Source of the DNA: Zymoseptoria tritici IPO323 | Lineage: Eukaryota > Ascomycota > Dothideomycetes > Mycosphaerellales > Mycosphaerellaceae | Direction: 5' to 3' | Assembly: GCF_000219625.1 (NCBI RefSeq) | Contig: NC_018218.1 | Location: 558,001 to 622,000 of the forward strand | DNA: 64,000 nt | Shown: positions 21,845 to 32,100 of the stretch, piece by piece | Layout of the letters: each line of letters begins with the position of its first letter | Position numbering within the stretch: position 1 is the first letter of the stretch | Notes under the pieces: generated by a model | The model's database searches: none | Told to the model about the DNA's origin: nothing | Seen by the model: the letters and a program-made list of their open reading frames with translations, nothing else | Program-made: the position numbers and the translations under genes

Positions 21845-22948
21845 TCACTGATCAGCCGGAGCTTTCGTCGGATCCCACGCACACGGCTCATACTTTCCCG
21901 TGTCCAATTTCTCCATATCCTCCTTGTCGAGCTCAAAGTCGTAAAGCTCCTTGTTCTCCTCGATCCGGTTGAGAGTTACGCTCTTGGGCAAGATGACGAA
22001 CTGCTTCTGCAGACCCCAGCGCAGTAGAATTTGCGTGGGTGTCTTGCTGTGCTTCTTCGCCAGAGCCTGTAGCACGGGCTCTTCGTTCCGGGTGGCTCGG
22101 ACGAGTGGTGAGTAGGCTTCCATTACGACGCCTCGGCTGTGACACCAGTCCACGATGTCAGGACGAGCGAGCCAGGGATGGAGTTCGACTTGGTTGACGG
22201 AGAGGACGCCGGCTTTGTCTTTCGGTTGTTGCTTTGAGGTCGTCAGTCGTCAAGCTACACCATAGTCGGATCGGCTACCCTACCTTCTGCCACTCCTCCA
22301 ACTCATCCAAATGATGCACCCCATAATTCGACACCCCAATACTCCTCACCTTTCCCGCATCAGCAGCCTCCACAAGCGCCTGCCACGCTCCAAGTCGACC
22401 CTCCTTACCACCATACGGTGCATGCAAAAGGTACAGATCGATGTACTCAAGTCCAGTCTTCTTCAGACTTTCGTCGACGGCTTTCTTCGCGCCTTCGTAG
22501 TTGACTTCTTTGGGTGGCACTTTGGAGGTGAAGAAGAGCTGGTCGCGAGGGACGCCGGCGTTCAGCATGCCTTTGACCGTGGGCTCTTCGTTCTTGTACA
22601 TTGTTGCTGAGTCGACGTGACGGTAGCCGGATTTGATGGCGTGGGAGGTTACTTTTGAGGAGATTTCCGCTGGACTTTGGAAAATTAGATCTTATTGTCT
22701 TGACGTACGCTTCGAGACTCACGTCTGGTATACGCCTGGAAAGGTGGTCAGCATCCATTCGTGGTCGTCGATATCTTAGGGTTAGGGTTGAGCACATATC
22801 CGTCTTCTTTCGCAATGCCAGCCCTTCCGATTGCAGGAGGAACTTCTCGTGGACTTGACCGACTCGGGATTCACTCACCATATCCCAGCTGGGGAATCTC
22901 ATAGCCAGACTTCATGCGAACAGTGGAGTTGATTGAAAGGTTCGCCAT
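21845..22948 (-). CDS. aldo/keto reductase
   Basis: Four exons, complement(21845..22231, 22284..22674, 22723..22735, 22879..22948), give 286 residues in one frame. Exon 2 is a 13-nt micro-exon, needed to complete 'GYGVYQTP'. The catalytic tetrad is visible: Asp49 and Tyr54 in 'YRHVDSATMY', Lys79 in 'FFTSKVPP' and His112 in 'LYLLHAPYGG'. Further family motifs are 'GVSNYGVHHLDEL', 'NQVELHPWL' and, in the NADPH-binding part, 'ILPKSVTLNRIEEN'. The enzymes reduce aldehydes and ketones with NADPH in the cytosol; the substrate cannot be told. The first intron (22736-22878) contains two telomere-type repeats. The gene is divergent from DOM34. Confidence 0.9.
22776..22789 (+). repeat. interstitial telomere-type repeat
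   Basis: The sequence ttagggttagggtt, just over two units of the usual fungal telomere repeat, lies inside the first intron of the aldo/keto reductase gene. It is too short to be a telomere and no chromosome end is near. Chance, repair of a break, or a relic are all possible. Confidence 0.6.
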
Positions 22949-23425
22949 TGCAAAGCCTGAGTGGTGGAACGCTTGTCGACGAATGGGTAATATGCTCTGC
23001 TTGATGTTGAGACAGAACGATCTTTGAGTGAAGCTCATCCAATCGAGGAGTGTGGTGTTGAGGTTAGTGTAATCAAGATGTTACTGTGAGGCCGTGGATG
23101 GATATACCAGCAGTGGGGCATCTTTCGAGGAGGGAGTTGCGTCACCGTCTATTGTGAAGTCTGATCTTTCTTCACGATAATGTCCTCACAACATTTGTAC
23201 CGCTACCGAGGAAAGTAGTGCGCAGTTGGCAAGGCAAGTCAAGTATCCGAGTCTTGCAATTGGAAGACCCGAATCTCTTCATCGACTTTCCGCCTTCCTT
23301 TGTCCCGGCGCATTGCTTTCAGCTTCAAATCTGCATACCACCCCACCTCACCGAAACCGCCGGCTTGAGGTTCCTCGAGTCTTGAAGCCTCCTTGCTCTT
23401 CGCGCCTCTTGCCACATCTCCCAGC
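22949..23425. promoter_or_regulatory. shared divergent promoter, aldo/keto reductase and DOM34
   Basis: 477 bp separate the start codons of two divergently transcribed genes, so both promoters must lie here. No clear TATA box or known operator is evident to me. Confidence 0.5.
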
Positions 23426-24752
23426 ATGCGCCTCATCCGCCAGGCCATCGTGCAAAAAGATGGCTCCGGCAGCGCAACGTTGCTCCCAGAGGAGCCCGAG
23501 GATATGGTGAGCTCAGCTGCACCTATCCGCAAACCTCGAGTGCTGATGAGCCGTCCAGTGGCATGCATACAATCTGATCCGAGCAGACGACCTCCTCACG
23601 GCCTCCGCCGTTCGCAAAGTCTTCACCGATGCCGCAGGAAGCAAGACCTCCGATTCCGCCACCAGTCGAGCGAATAAGCGCATACACATGATCCTTACCA
23701 TACGAGTCACGAAACTCGACTTTGATCCTCAGGCTGGGCAACTGCACGTGTCAGGACAAATCGTGTCGGAGAATGAGCATGTCAGTCTGGGGAGCCACCA
23801 CACACTCGATCTCGAACTACATCGGAATTTCACATTGGAGAAGGCGGACGGATGGGACAGCATAGCGATCGCAACGCTGAAAGAGTCTGTGAATCAGGAT
23901 GCAAAGGCACAATTATGGGCCGTCGTCATGCAGGAGGGTATGGCCAACATCTGTCTCGTGACGGAATATCAGACGATATTACGGCAAAGAGTGGAGATGC
24001 CCATACCGAAGAAGCGAGCAGGATCATCCGAACACGACAAGAGGCTGGACAAGTTCTACCAAACAGTCTTCGACTCGCTGTTACGGCAGATCAACCTCGA
24101 GGACCCGAAACCACTGCTACTGGCAAGCCCTGGCTTCACGGCAAGCACGTTCCAACAATTCATCAAGAAGCAGGCTGCGGGTGGCTCGAATAAGCCGTTG
24201 AGTCTGCTGGTGTCGAAGATCACAGTCGCACACTCAGCATCCGGCCATACTCACAGCCTGGCAGAAGTCTTGAGCAGTCCAGCGGTCACCAGCCAATTGA
24301 GCGACTCGAAATTCGCCCGCGCAACACAAGTCATGGATCGCTTCTCAGAGATGATCAGGAACGACGACCTACGAGCGTGGTATGGTCCGAAGGAAGTTTC
24401 CAAAGCCATCGAGCGAGGCGCTGTAGGCAAGGGAGGAGGAGTGCTCATGATCTCAAACGGTCTGTTCAGAAGTCAGGAGATCAAGACCCGCAAACGCTGG
24501 ATCACGGTTGTGGATGAAGTCAAGGAGCAAGGAGGGGAGGTCATTGTGTTGAGCAGCATGCATGAAAGTGGAAAGCGATTGGAGGGACTTGGAGGCGTGG
24601 CAGCGATTTTGACGTGGCCGATTGAAGACTTGGATGATGATATGGGTAATGTAGAAGGAGGAGAAGATCTACCAGACGATGATGATGGACCGGCGCATGG
24701 TATAGAGGGAAGGAACAATGACGAGGGATTCGATTTGGACGGATTCATGTAG
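23426..24752 (+). CDS. DOM34: Dom34/Pelota, ribosome-rescue factor
   Basis: Two exons (23426..23506, 23559..24752) with a 52-bp intron (GTGAGC...TCCAG) encode 424 residues. After splicing the protein reads 'PEEPEDMWHAYNLIRADD', the classic Pelota N-terminal domain. 'FDPQAGQLHVSGQ' and 'HTLDLE' follow, then the eRF1-like central domain ('LLLASPGFTAS', 'SLAEVLSSPAV') and the C-terminal domain ('YGPKEVSKAIERGAVG'). An acidic tail ends 'DLDGFM'. Dom34 enters the A site of stalled ribosomes with the GTPase Hbs1 and triggers dissociation and no-go/non-stop decay. It lacks the GGQ of eRF1, as expected. Order, motifs and length match the family closely. Confidence 0.95.
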
Positions 24753-25005
24753 GGAAGAAGAACTACTTCATATGTCATGGAGGATGTACATATCACGAAG
24801 GCATGTCTATATGAAGAGCAGAAAGCATTCTTTCATCCCACGCAGTCAGTCATTCGAACAAGACCCTCGTCTTCCTTCCCTCGTCCGCCTCCAAGCGACA
24901 GATCAGGGCAAAGAAAGCGACCACCCTCGATGCTTGGCGTTGCCCCACTCTTTCCCATTGACTTCACATCACTCCTCCCAATGCACCTTCCCTCCATCTC
25001 ACCAC

Positions 25006-25698
25006 ATGTTTCGCAAAACACTTCTCCGACCCAACACCTTGAAGACCGTCCTTCAAGCAAGTACTCCCAGACTGCGACCAGCGCTCACAGCGATTTCTCC
25101 GGCTCAGACTCGCAAGATGACCGAGATCAAGAAGATCAGCACGCCATTGGCTGCTCAGCGTAAGTCTGGCCACGATCTACCTCATATTCCGCCTGCAACT
25201 CAATGCTAACATTCACATAGCCGTGGCCGCCTACGTGCGCATCATCCAACTCTCCCTGTGAGGGAAATATATCTGAGCTGACAACATCCCCAGTCCCAAG
25301 CCATCCAAGCCGGCCCGCACATCTACGTTTCCGGCCAAATCCCCGCCGACGCCCAGGGAAACCTCGTCGAAGGCAGCATTGCCGAGAAGACGACCGTCTG
25401 CATTGAGGGACTGAAGAATGTGCTCGAAGCGGCTGGGAGCTCGTTGAGCAAGGTGTTGAAGGTATGCGCTCTATCACGCCCGGACTGAGAGGGCTACACA
25501 GGGAGGTGAATGAGTGCTAATGGTGATGTGCAGGTCACGATTTTCCTGACGACCATGGACAACTTCGCGGAGATGAACTCGGTGTACGAGAAGTACTTTG
25601 GCGAGACGCGGCCGGCGAGGTCGTGTGTGGCTGTGCACCAGTTGCCGAAGGGTGTGCCGGTGGAATTGGAGTGTGTTGCTTTGAGCGCAAGCGGTTGA
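25006..25698 (+). CDS. RidA/YjgF family enamine/imine deaminase (Mmf1/Hmf1-like)
   Basis: Four exons (25006..25159, 25221..25234, 25294..25461, 25534..25698) encode 166 residues. The second is a 14-nt micro-exon supplying 'PVAAY' so that the protein reads into 'SQAIQAGPHIYVSGQIPAD'. Other RidA marks are 'TTVCIEGLKNVLEAAGSS', 'LTTMDNFAEMN' and the C-terminal 'RSCVAVHQLPKGVPVELE', whose Arg and Glu are active-site residues in the family. RidA proteins hydrolyse reactive enamines/imines such as 2-aminoacrylate; yeast Mmf1 also supports mitochondrial DNA and isoleucine metabolism. The first 37 residues are rich in Arg, Thr and Ala without acids, like a mitochondrial presequence. A second ATG ('MTEIKKISTP') could give a cytosolic form. 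Confidence 0.92.
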
Positions 25699-26219
25699 GT
25701 GGTGTCCGCTTTCGACTCGCTGGGCTTCGCTGAATCGGTGGTGTTGGTGCAGGTCCTTCACAAGGCTTGCGGTCAGTGTTGTGACGCACTGCCGTGCATG
25801 TATGCTGAGTGGAGGTTTCAGTATGACGGATTCAAAAAGTGTATAGTCTAATACATGAGGTGAAGTCAACCGATGCCTAATCCGACCCATCTTGCAGTCC
25901 ATCTCCTTCCTGTACGATTCCATGCACACCGTTTCCAATCCCCAATACGTCTATCCCAAATGTATGCCGAAGCGAAGAAGCATCCCCAAACAGAAGCGAG
26001 AGAAATGGATATCATGCAGAAGTTCCAGAAGATGTAAAAAGGCCAACCATCATAAGCGAGTGGGTATCGTACGAAAACGAAGCGAAGCGAAAAAAGAAAC
26101 AAGTTCCAGCTGATCCCAAGAAAAGATGCAAGCTCCAGAAATCCAGCCATGCAGACAGACGCCAGAATCTCCAGGTCCATCCAGAAAGCAAATCGGCTCC
26201 AAAGAAGTGTCGCAAGCCA
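25699..26219. other. convergent intergenic region
   Basis: About 520 bp between the 3' ends of the RidA gene (plus) and the Myb-like gene (minus). It should contain both 3' untranslated regions. Nothing else is seen. Confidence 0.4.
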
Positions 26220-27579
26220 TCATTGAATCGGCAAGAAAGGATACACAAACGCCCCATCAACCGGACTCGACATCTGACTCGTCGTAACCGGCGTCATACT
26301 CTGCGTCGTATAAATCGCTCCATTCGCCAATTCCAGCTGTCGCCATTTCCGACCGCACATGCCAGGCGGCCATTTCTCTTCGACACCGTAGCTCAACATC
26401 TGCCAGAAAGTCAGCATCATCCCAAAATCAGACCCACCCTCTAAAGCCAGCGCACCGCGGATAGAGAACTTACCTTCGCACTCACAATCTCCCACTTACA
26501 CCTCTCCCACTCCTCCACCGCCTTCTTCAGTGCTTCCGTATCGCTCTCCTCCCATACGCGATACTTCTCTCTCAGTCGCTTATACCGCATTTGCAATTGT
26601 GCGATTTGGAAAGGTTTTCCCGTGGAGGATTTGAAGCGGGCGATGACTTCTTTCCACGGGAGGGCGAGGTCTTCGCGAAGGTGAACGAGGAGGCGGTCTT
26701 CCTCGTTGAGAAGCGAGGAGGGTGTTGTCGAGGTGGTGAGGCGTGGACGTTTCGAGGGTTGCTGATTGGAGGGTGGCGATTCGTTTTCGAAGGAGGCGGT
26801 GCGTTTGAGGTTGGGAGTGGGTTCGGGGAAGGTGCTGGGTGCGAGGGTACGGGACTGTTGATGTTGTTGTTGGGGGCGGGAGGAGCGCCGGGTTGTGTGG
26901 GCTCTGGATTGTGAAGGGGTGTCCATGGCGTAGGCGCTGAACATCTCTGGTGGGAATGTGGAGGTCACTGGTGGTGTTGGCTGGCCGGTTGATGCGGAGG
27001 AGTAGTGGGACATCTCAGGTGGGAATGTGGAGGTTACAGGAGGTGTCGGTTGGCCTGAAGAGAATTGAATCCCGAGACCGCTGGGCAGCAAAGGGTTCGG
27101 ATCTGATGAACGGTTGAGTCCATTGGAGCTGCTTCGCGGCCGGTTGCTGTTGTTCGTTTGAGGAGTCAGATACCCAGGCTGGGATGACATTTGTACTGGT
27201 TGTGGTGTCATTTGTTGCTGGATGGGTTGCTGCATGCTGTACGAAGCCAGGTCGATGTCGGGTATCGATGATCGAACGAATTGGTTCCATTGTTCGCTCT
27301 CTACTGTTGAGGATGGGAAGGTTGAAGTTGGAAATGTTGACGACGGAAACGTTGATGTTGGGAACGGTGTGTTGTAGGGATCGTTGTAGGCGTACTGTGG
27401 TATCGTTAGCATTGAGAAGTGATCGGTCGCCGTTGCGGTCTGTCTCATGTAAACGATGAACATACGATTGGTTGATGGTACCACTCTGTACACACAATAT
27501 CATCTCCAACATTCAACGCCATGTTGTTATTCGAATCCATAGTCGACGTCATCGTTGGATATGTCTGGCCCGAGGACAT
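26220..27579 (-). CDS. Myb-like DNA-binding protein with Pro/Ser/Thr/Gln-rich region
   Basis: Best model: complement(26220..26399, 26474..27439, 27496..27579), 409 residues. The introns are GTGTGT...GACAG (56 bp) and GTAAGT...TGGCAG (74 bp). The N-terminal two thirds is low-complexity: 'PTSTFPSSTFPTSTFPSST', Gln-rich runs and a direct duplication of 'GQPTPPVTSTFPPEM'. The C-terminal part has a Myb/SANT-like unit: 'NEEDRLLVHLREDLALPWKE' with spaced hydrophobics, then 'MRYKRLREKYRVW'. A second helical stretch crosses the last intron to 'GMCGRKWRQLE'. The 'KRPR' preceding it could be a nuclear signal. This layout suggests a transcription regulator; targets are unknown. The 5' splice choice rests on frame continuity and is the weakest point. 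Confidence 0.7.
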
Positions 27580-29102
27580 GTTGTTGCAGTAGACCAAGAC
27601 GATCGACGTTGGTGGAGGCAATGTTCAAAGGATTGAAGATCGTCAAAGGAAGAGACACGGCTCGCAAGAAGCCACTGTTGGAGAGGCGGAATCATGTCGT
27701 CTGAAGCGGGACATGTTGTTGGATATGTACACTGCGGTCAGTCGCTTGTTCAATGCGTGAGTCGCTCCATCGATGGATCTACTTCCCCATGCAAGCACGG
27801 GCACCAGGGCTTAGGCACAGGAGTAGGCTTATTTTGAGCACTCCAAGCGGGCGGAGACCGACCAGAGTGCCGCGCTGGTGTAGCCCAAGAAGCGCCGCAG
27901 GGAGAAGACGGGTAAAGCGTGCTGCACTGCGCGTGAAGAGCAAGATGGAGACGGCGCTTTGGCCGATGTGGTCGACGCGGATTGGTCGAGCGAGGTGAAT
28001 TGTTCAGAAGGGAAGTGTTGTGAGTGGTTCGTTTGTGCTGTCTGCATGATAGCCGCCCAGGTCTGTTTTGAGGCATTTGACCGCAATTTACTCGGCATTC
28101 GTGTGCTGAATTTAGCTGTCATTTCGACTTGCAGCAGGGAGGATCTCGTGGATGGTGTTTCAGATGGAGATCTCGCGTCGTGCAGGTACAGATTGGTCGA
28201 AGAAGGGAGCTGGACAGCGAAGCTGACCGGTGTGTCCACGATACAGTCGACGACAAATCTGTCAGTCTGACAAGACGCATTCCTTCGAATGGGGGCTCTG
28301 CTCGCGGTAATGTATTTTCGTTCTTCTTCGGACGTAGATGTCAGGGAACCCTCTCCTTCGACCGGTATCGACTGGACGTCAAGGCCTTGAAAGTAGGAAA
28401 GCCATCTTGCACAGCCATAGCAGAGATTCCTTCGAGAAGCGGAGTCGAAGACGGCGGTGCAAGACTTCCTTCCTCTCGACTTTCTCTGTGGCTTTCCACG
28501 CCGCTACGGGCTAGCAATGGTGAAACCGCAGGATTGAGTGGACGTCGATGAAGCGTGTCTCAAGCTGCAGAGGTGCCGTGCCGGGAGCAGTCGAGATGTT
28601 GCTATTCTTGGATGTCGAGATGCAGAGAGAGAGAGGAAGAATCCCACGAGGCGCCACGGGTGGCACAGAGAGTGGAGGAAGTCTGGAGGATGGAGGAAAA
28701 GGTCCATAATTAGCTCTATCGGTGATGAGAATGACAGCTAAATTCAGACCTGGCAGACTTCCTCCACGCTTTGCTGTGCCGCTGCATGTCATGCAGGCAA
28801 GATCTCGGCATCGCAGATCTTGGGTTCTTCCTTGCTGTCGTCTTCTCAGTTGTTCCTCGTTCGTTCTGACCCGAGATTCGCTGTAGGTTTAGGGTAGCTC
28901 CAGGTGGGCCTTCGACCACAAGGACATCAATATCAAGTATTCATGTGTATGTGTATACATGCCAGTCTTCCAATCATGTTCAACTCCCACAATGCAAAAG
29001 GCGGACATACGGAAAGGCTCAAGTCAAGCATCAGTCATATGGTGTCCACACACCACTCTCAAAACCTCCCAGAGACTCCATGCTCCACGCTTTCCCACTC
29101 CC
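27580..29102. other. intergenic, no gene seen
   Basis: About 1.5 kb between the start of the Myb-like gene and the 3' end of the IQGAP gene. Short frames on both strands show no recognisable domain or consistent splicing. Confidence 0.45.
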
Positions 29103-32100
29103 TCAACCATCCTTATAAAACTTCTTGAAAACCAAATGCAACAACAAATTCACTCCCAACCTTGCACCCTTCCCTTGCCCATCCACCTGCGTGGCACCTC
29201 GTCCACCCTGTCCTTCAAACACGCCCACCGCACTCTTCCCATCGAACTGCGCCTGCAACAGATCATCCAGCAACACCACCTCACTAGCACCAGGAATCAT
29301 CATCGCGCCAGAACTGGCCTCCAGACAAAACACGCCAACCTCATCACTCGAGATGACGACGTCGACATGTCCCCACTGATCTTGCGGCAGACCGTCCCAG
29401 CTGAGCAGGACGCCCTTGTCGGCGAGTTGGCGGGCGGAGTACTTGTACGATCCGAACTTGGGTTGCCGACCTTGTCGTTCGAGTTCGCGCTCGTGACTCC
29501 ATTGTTTGGTGAAGGGCATGAGGAATTTGTTCTTGGTTCCTTTCTTCGAAGCGAGGGTGTGTAGGCATTGTTCGATGTAGTCGTTGTAGCTCTTCAGTTG
29601 GTCTTCCAAGAATGTGGCCTTGTCGTCCAGCTGGGAGAGGGTGGCTCTCGTTGACTCGACGTCTCGTTGGCGCTCCAGACGGCGGCGGTGCTTCTGACGG
29701 ATATCGGCTGCAAGAGCATTGAGAAGTTCTTGATAGTTGTTGTTTCGAGATACGCGGTACTGGGGAGGGACAGCGGCATTCTCGAGGTGGAGGATGTTTT
29801 CAAGTGCGCTGGATTTGAGCTCAGCGTAGGTCATGGATTGAAGGTCGAGGAGGTCGCGGCGGTCTTCGGAAAAGGATGAAGGTGCTTCCGAGTAGACGGA
29901 CATGGGCCGTCCACCACGGAATGACCCGCGCGGATCGAAGCCGGAGGGGTGTCGTTTGTGATGGGAGCCGCTTGGTTTCGAGTGCGAATGGGAGTGTTCT
30001 TTCTCACGGAGCTCCTCTTGGACGAGGGCGATCCAGCGGTCAGCATCGTCATGAGTGATCGGCCGGAGGAGGATCTCCATGAGGTTCGAGCCAGACTGCA
30101 CCCGGATGATGTAGAGCACGAGGCGTTTCGTGTTGGTGAACAGTGCCCTGGCTTCGGCATTGGGATCCTCCTGGACCGTGAATCGCGACTTCAGTGTCAG
30201 AGTGATCTCTCCGCCGTTGGTCGCACTTCCAAGATCACTCTCGTTGCTCTTTGCCGTGCCCAAGTCCGCGAGCAGCTCCTTGATGGGATCGTCTCTCGCC
30301 GGTGCAACGGCGGCAATGTTGTCCGTGATCAGACTGTGTAGCGCAAAGATGTCCGCCAGCTTAATGTAAAGCGTAGGCTTTGTCCTCGAGTACAAATCGC
30401 TAAACTGATCAGCATCGTAGTGTTCCTCCGCAGGTGGAATATCGAAAATATGCTGCAGGCATCCTTGCCATCGATCCAGAGATTCGGTGATCCAATTGTT
30501 GAGCGGCTGCAGGTAGATATTTTCGGGCCCGAACAGGCGGCCTGCACTGGCGACTTGGCCGAGTACAATGGTGACCTGTGCGAGATTTCGTTTGTGCAAC
30601 GGGCTGAGACCGCGATCGATCACGCCCCACATCTCAGGCTCCTTGAGCGCAGGAAGGAGGTAGACCTTCCATAGCCAACCGCCCACAAGCATAGCAAGGT
30701 GTCCTGGATCGTCTCTTGGGAATTGAGCGCAGAGTGCGCGGTGCTGCTCGGATGCGATATATCGCAGCCCATATGGCATACGATGCAGAGTCTCCTCCAA
30801 GCTGAGGAAGAAGCCGTCACCAAGATCTCGCAGGTCCTCCAGATGCTCGACATATCGTGGTCGGACATCTTCTTGCCTGATGACCATCTCTCTAGGCATG
30901 TCTCTCGGCCGCTGCGATGGTCGTCCAGTCGAAAGCTCCTCATTGTTCAAGATAGCGCGGTAGATCTGCAATGGGTCACTCTCCAGGTCGAGATGATCCT
31001 GCGCACAAATCCCATTCTTGACCATGCCACCCAGTAGCGTCTTCAGGTAAGCTCGCTCTCTGGGACTGCGGATATAGTTGAGAAGCAGACGACTTTGGAA
31101 GTTGCCATTTTGCTGACGCATGTAGTCCTCGATGCTCTGGCAGTTCGCAACGGTCTGTTGGGAGCTGGTGGCCAAGACCTTCACCATAAGATACTCTTCT
31201 CTGGCTTTCTGAGCATACCCAAAGAGAGTCAAGATCAGCCTCTCCATGTTCTTGCTATCTTTCTCCGCCAGGCCTCTCGCGCTGAGCACGGCGAACACTC
31301 TCGCCAGATACTGTGGCTGTGTTTGGATCATGAAGAAAAGCTCCTCGTACCCTATGAGCTTCTTGCGAGAGTTCTTGTTGAGCGCTTTCAGATCCAGGCC
31401 CGTCGATGTAGCAAGAGTGCTCCCGGTGCGAAGCAACTGCGACGCAGATCCACCGAAATGCTTCTGATGCTTGACCACCTCGTCCAGCGTGATTTTGTTC
31501 TTGACTAGCAGGGCAATCTTGACATCCAGACCCTCGACGTAGCTCTCGACCATCTCGTTTCTTCGGACACTCTCGACCACTTGTCGGCGTAGGCGCTCGG
31601 CTTCAAGCTCGCCCTCAAACTCCAGATTCGAGTCTGTGAGCAAGTGCAAATGACGGCGCACTACAGGAAGTGGTGGGTTCTTTCCGCTGACCAAGCTCTT
31701 GTAGCTTTCGCCTTGCTGTTTCGCGCGGACGAAAGATTGCAATTTGATGACTTTCTGCATGTTCTCCCTGAAGTGCTTCTGCTTCTCCGCAAAGCGTTTG
31801 CGGACCACGAATCCACGAATCGTAGATTGAAAGTCGGTCAGCGCCTCTTCGTGGTCTTCCAGTCCAGCTAGGAGCTGTCCAATCTGGCTGCGGAGTAGTG
31901 TAGCGCGGGCGAGGGATTGTAGCTCGATGATGCTGCTTTCTTGTTTCTCCATGGCGACGAGTTGCTCAAAGATGCGCTGTCGCTCGATGTAGGCTCTGGA
32001 CATAGATTGAAGGGCGGTAAGTTGGGTTTCGACTTTCTCAAGGGCGCCGAGTTTCTCGCCGATGCTCCTCCTTTGCAACATGGCACGGCTGAAGGACTGG

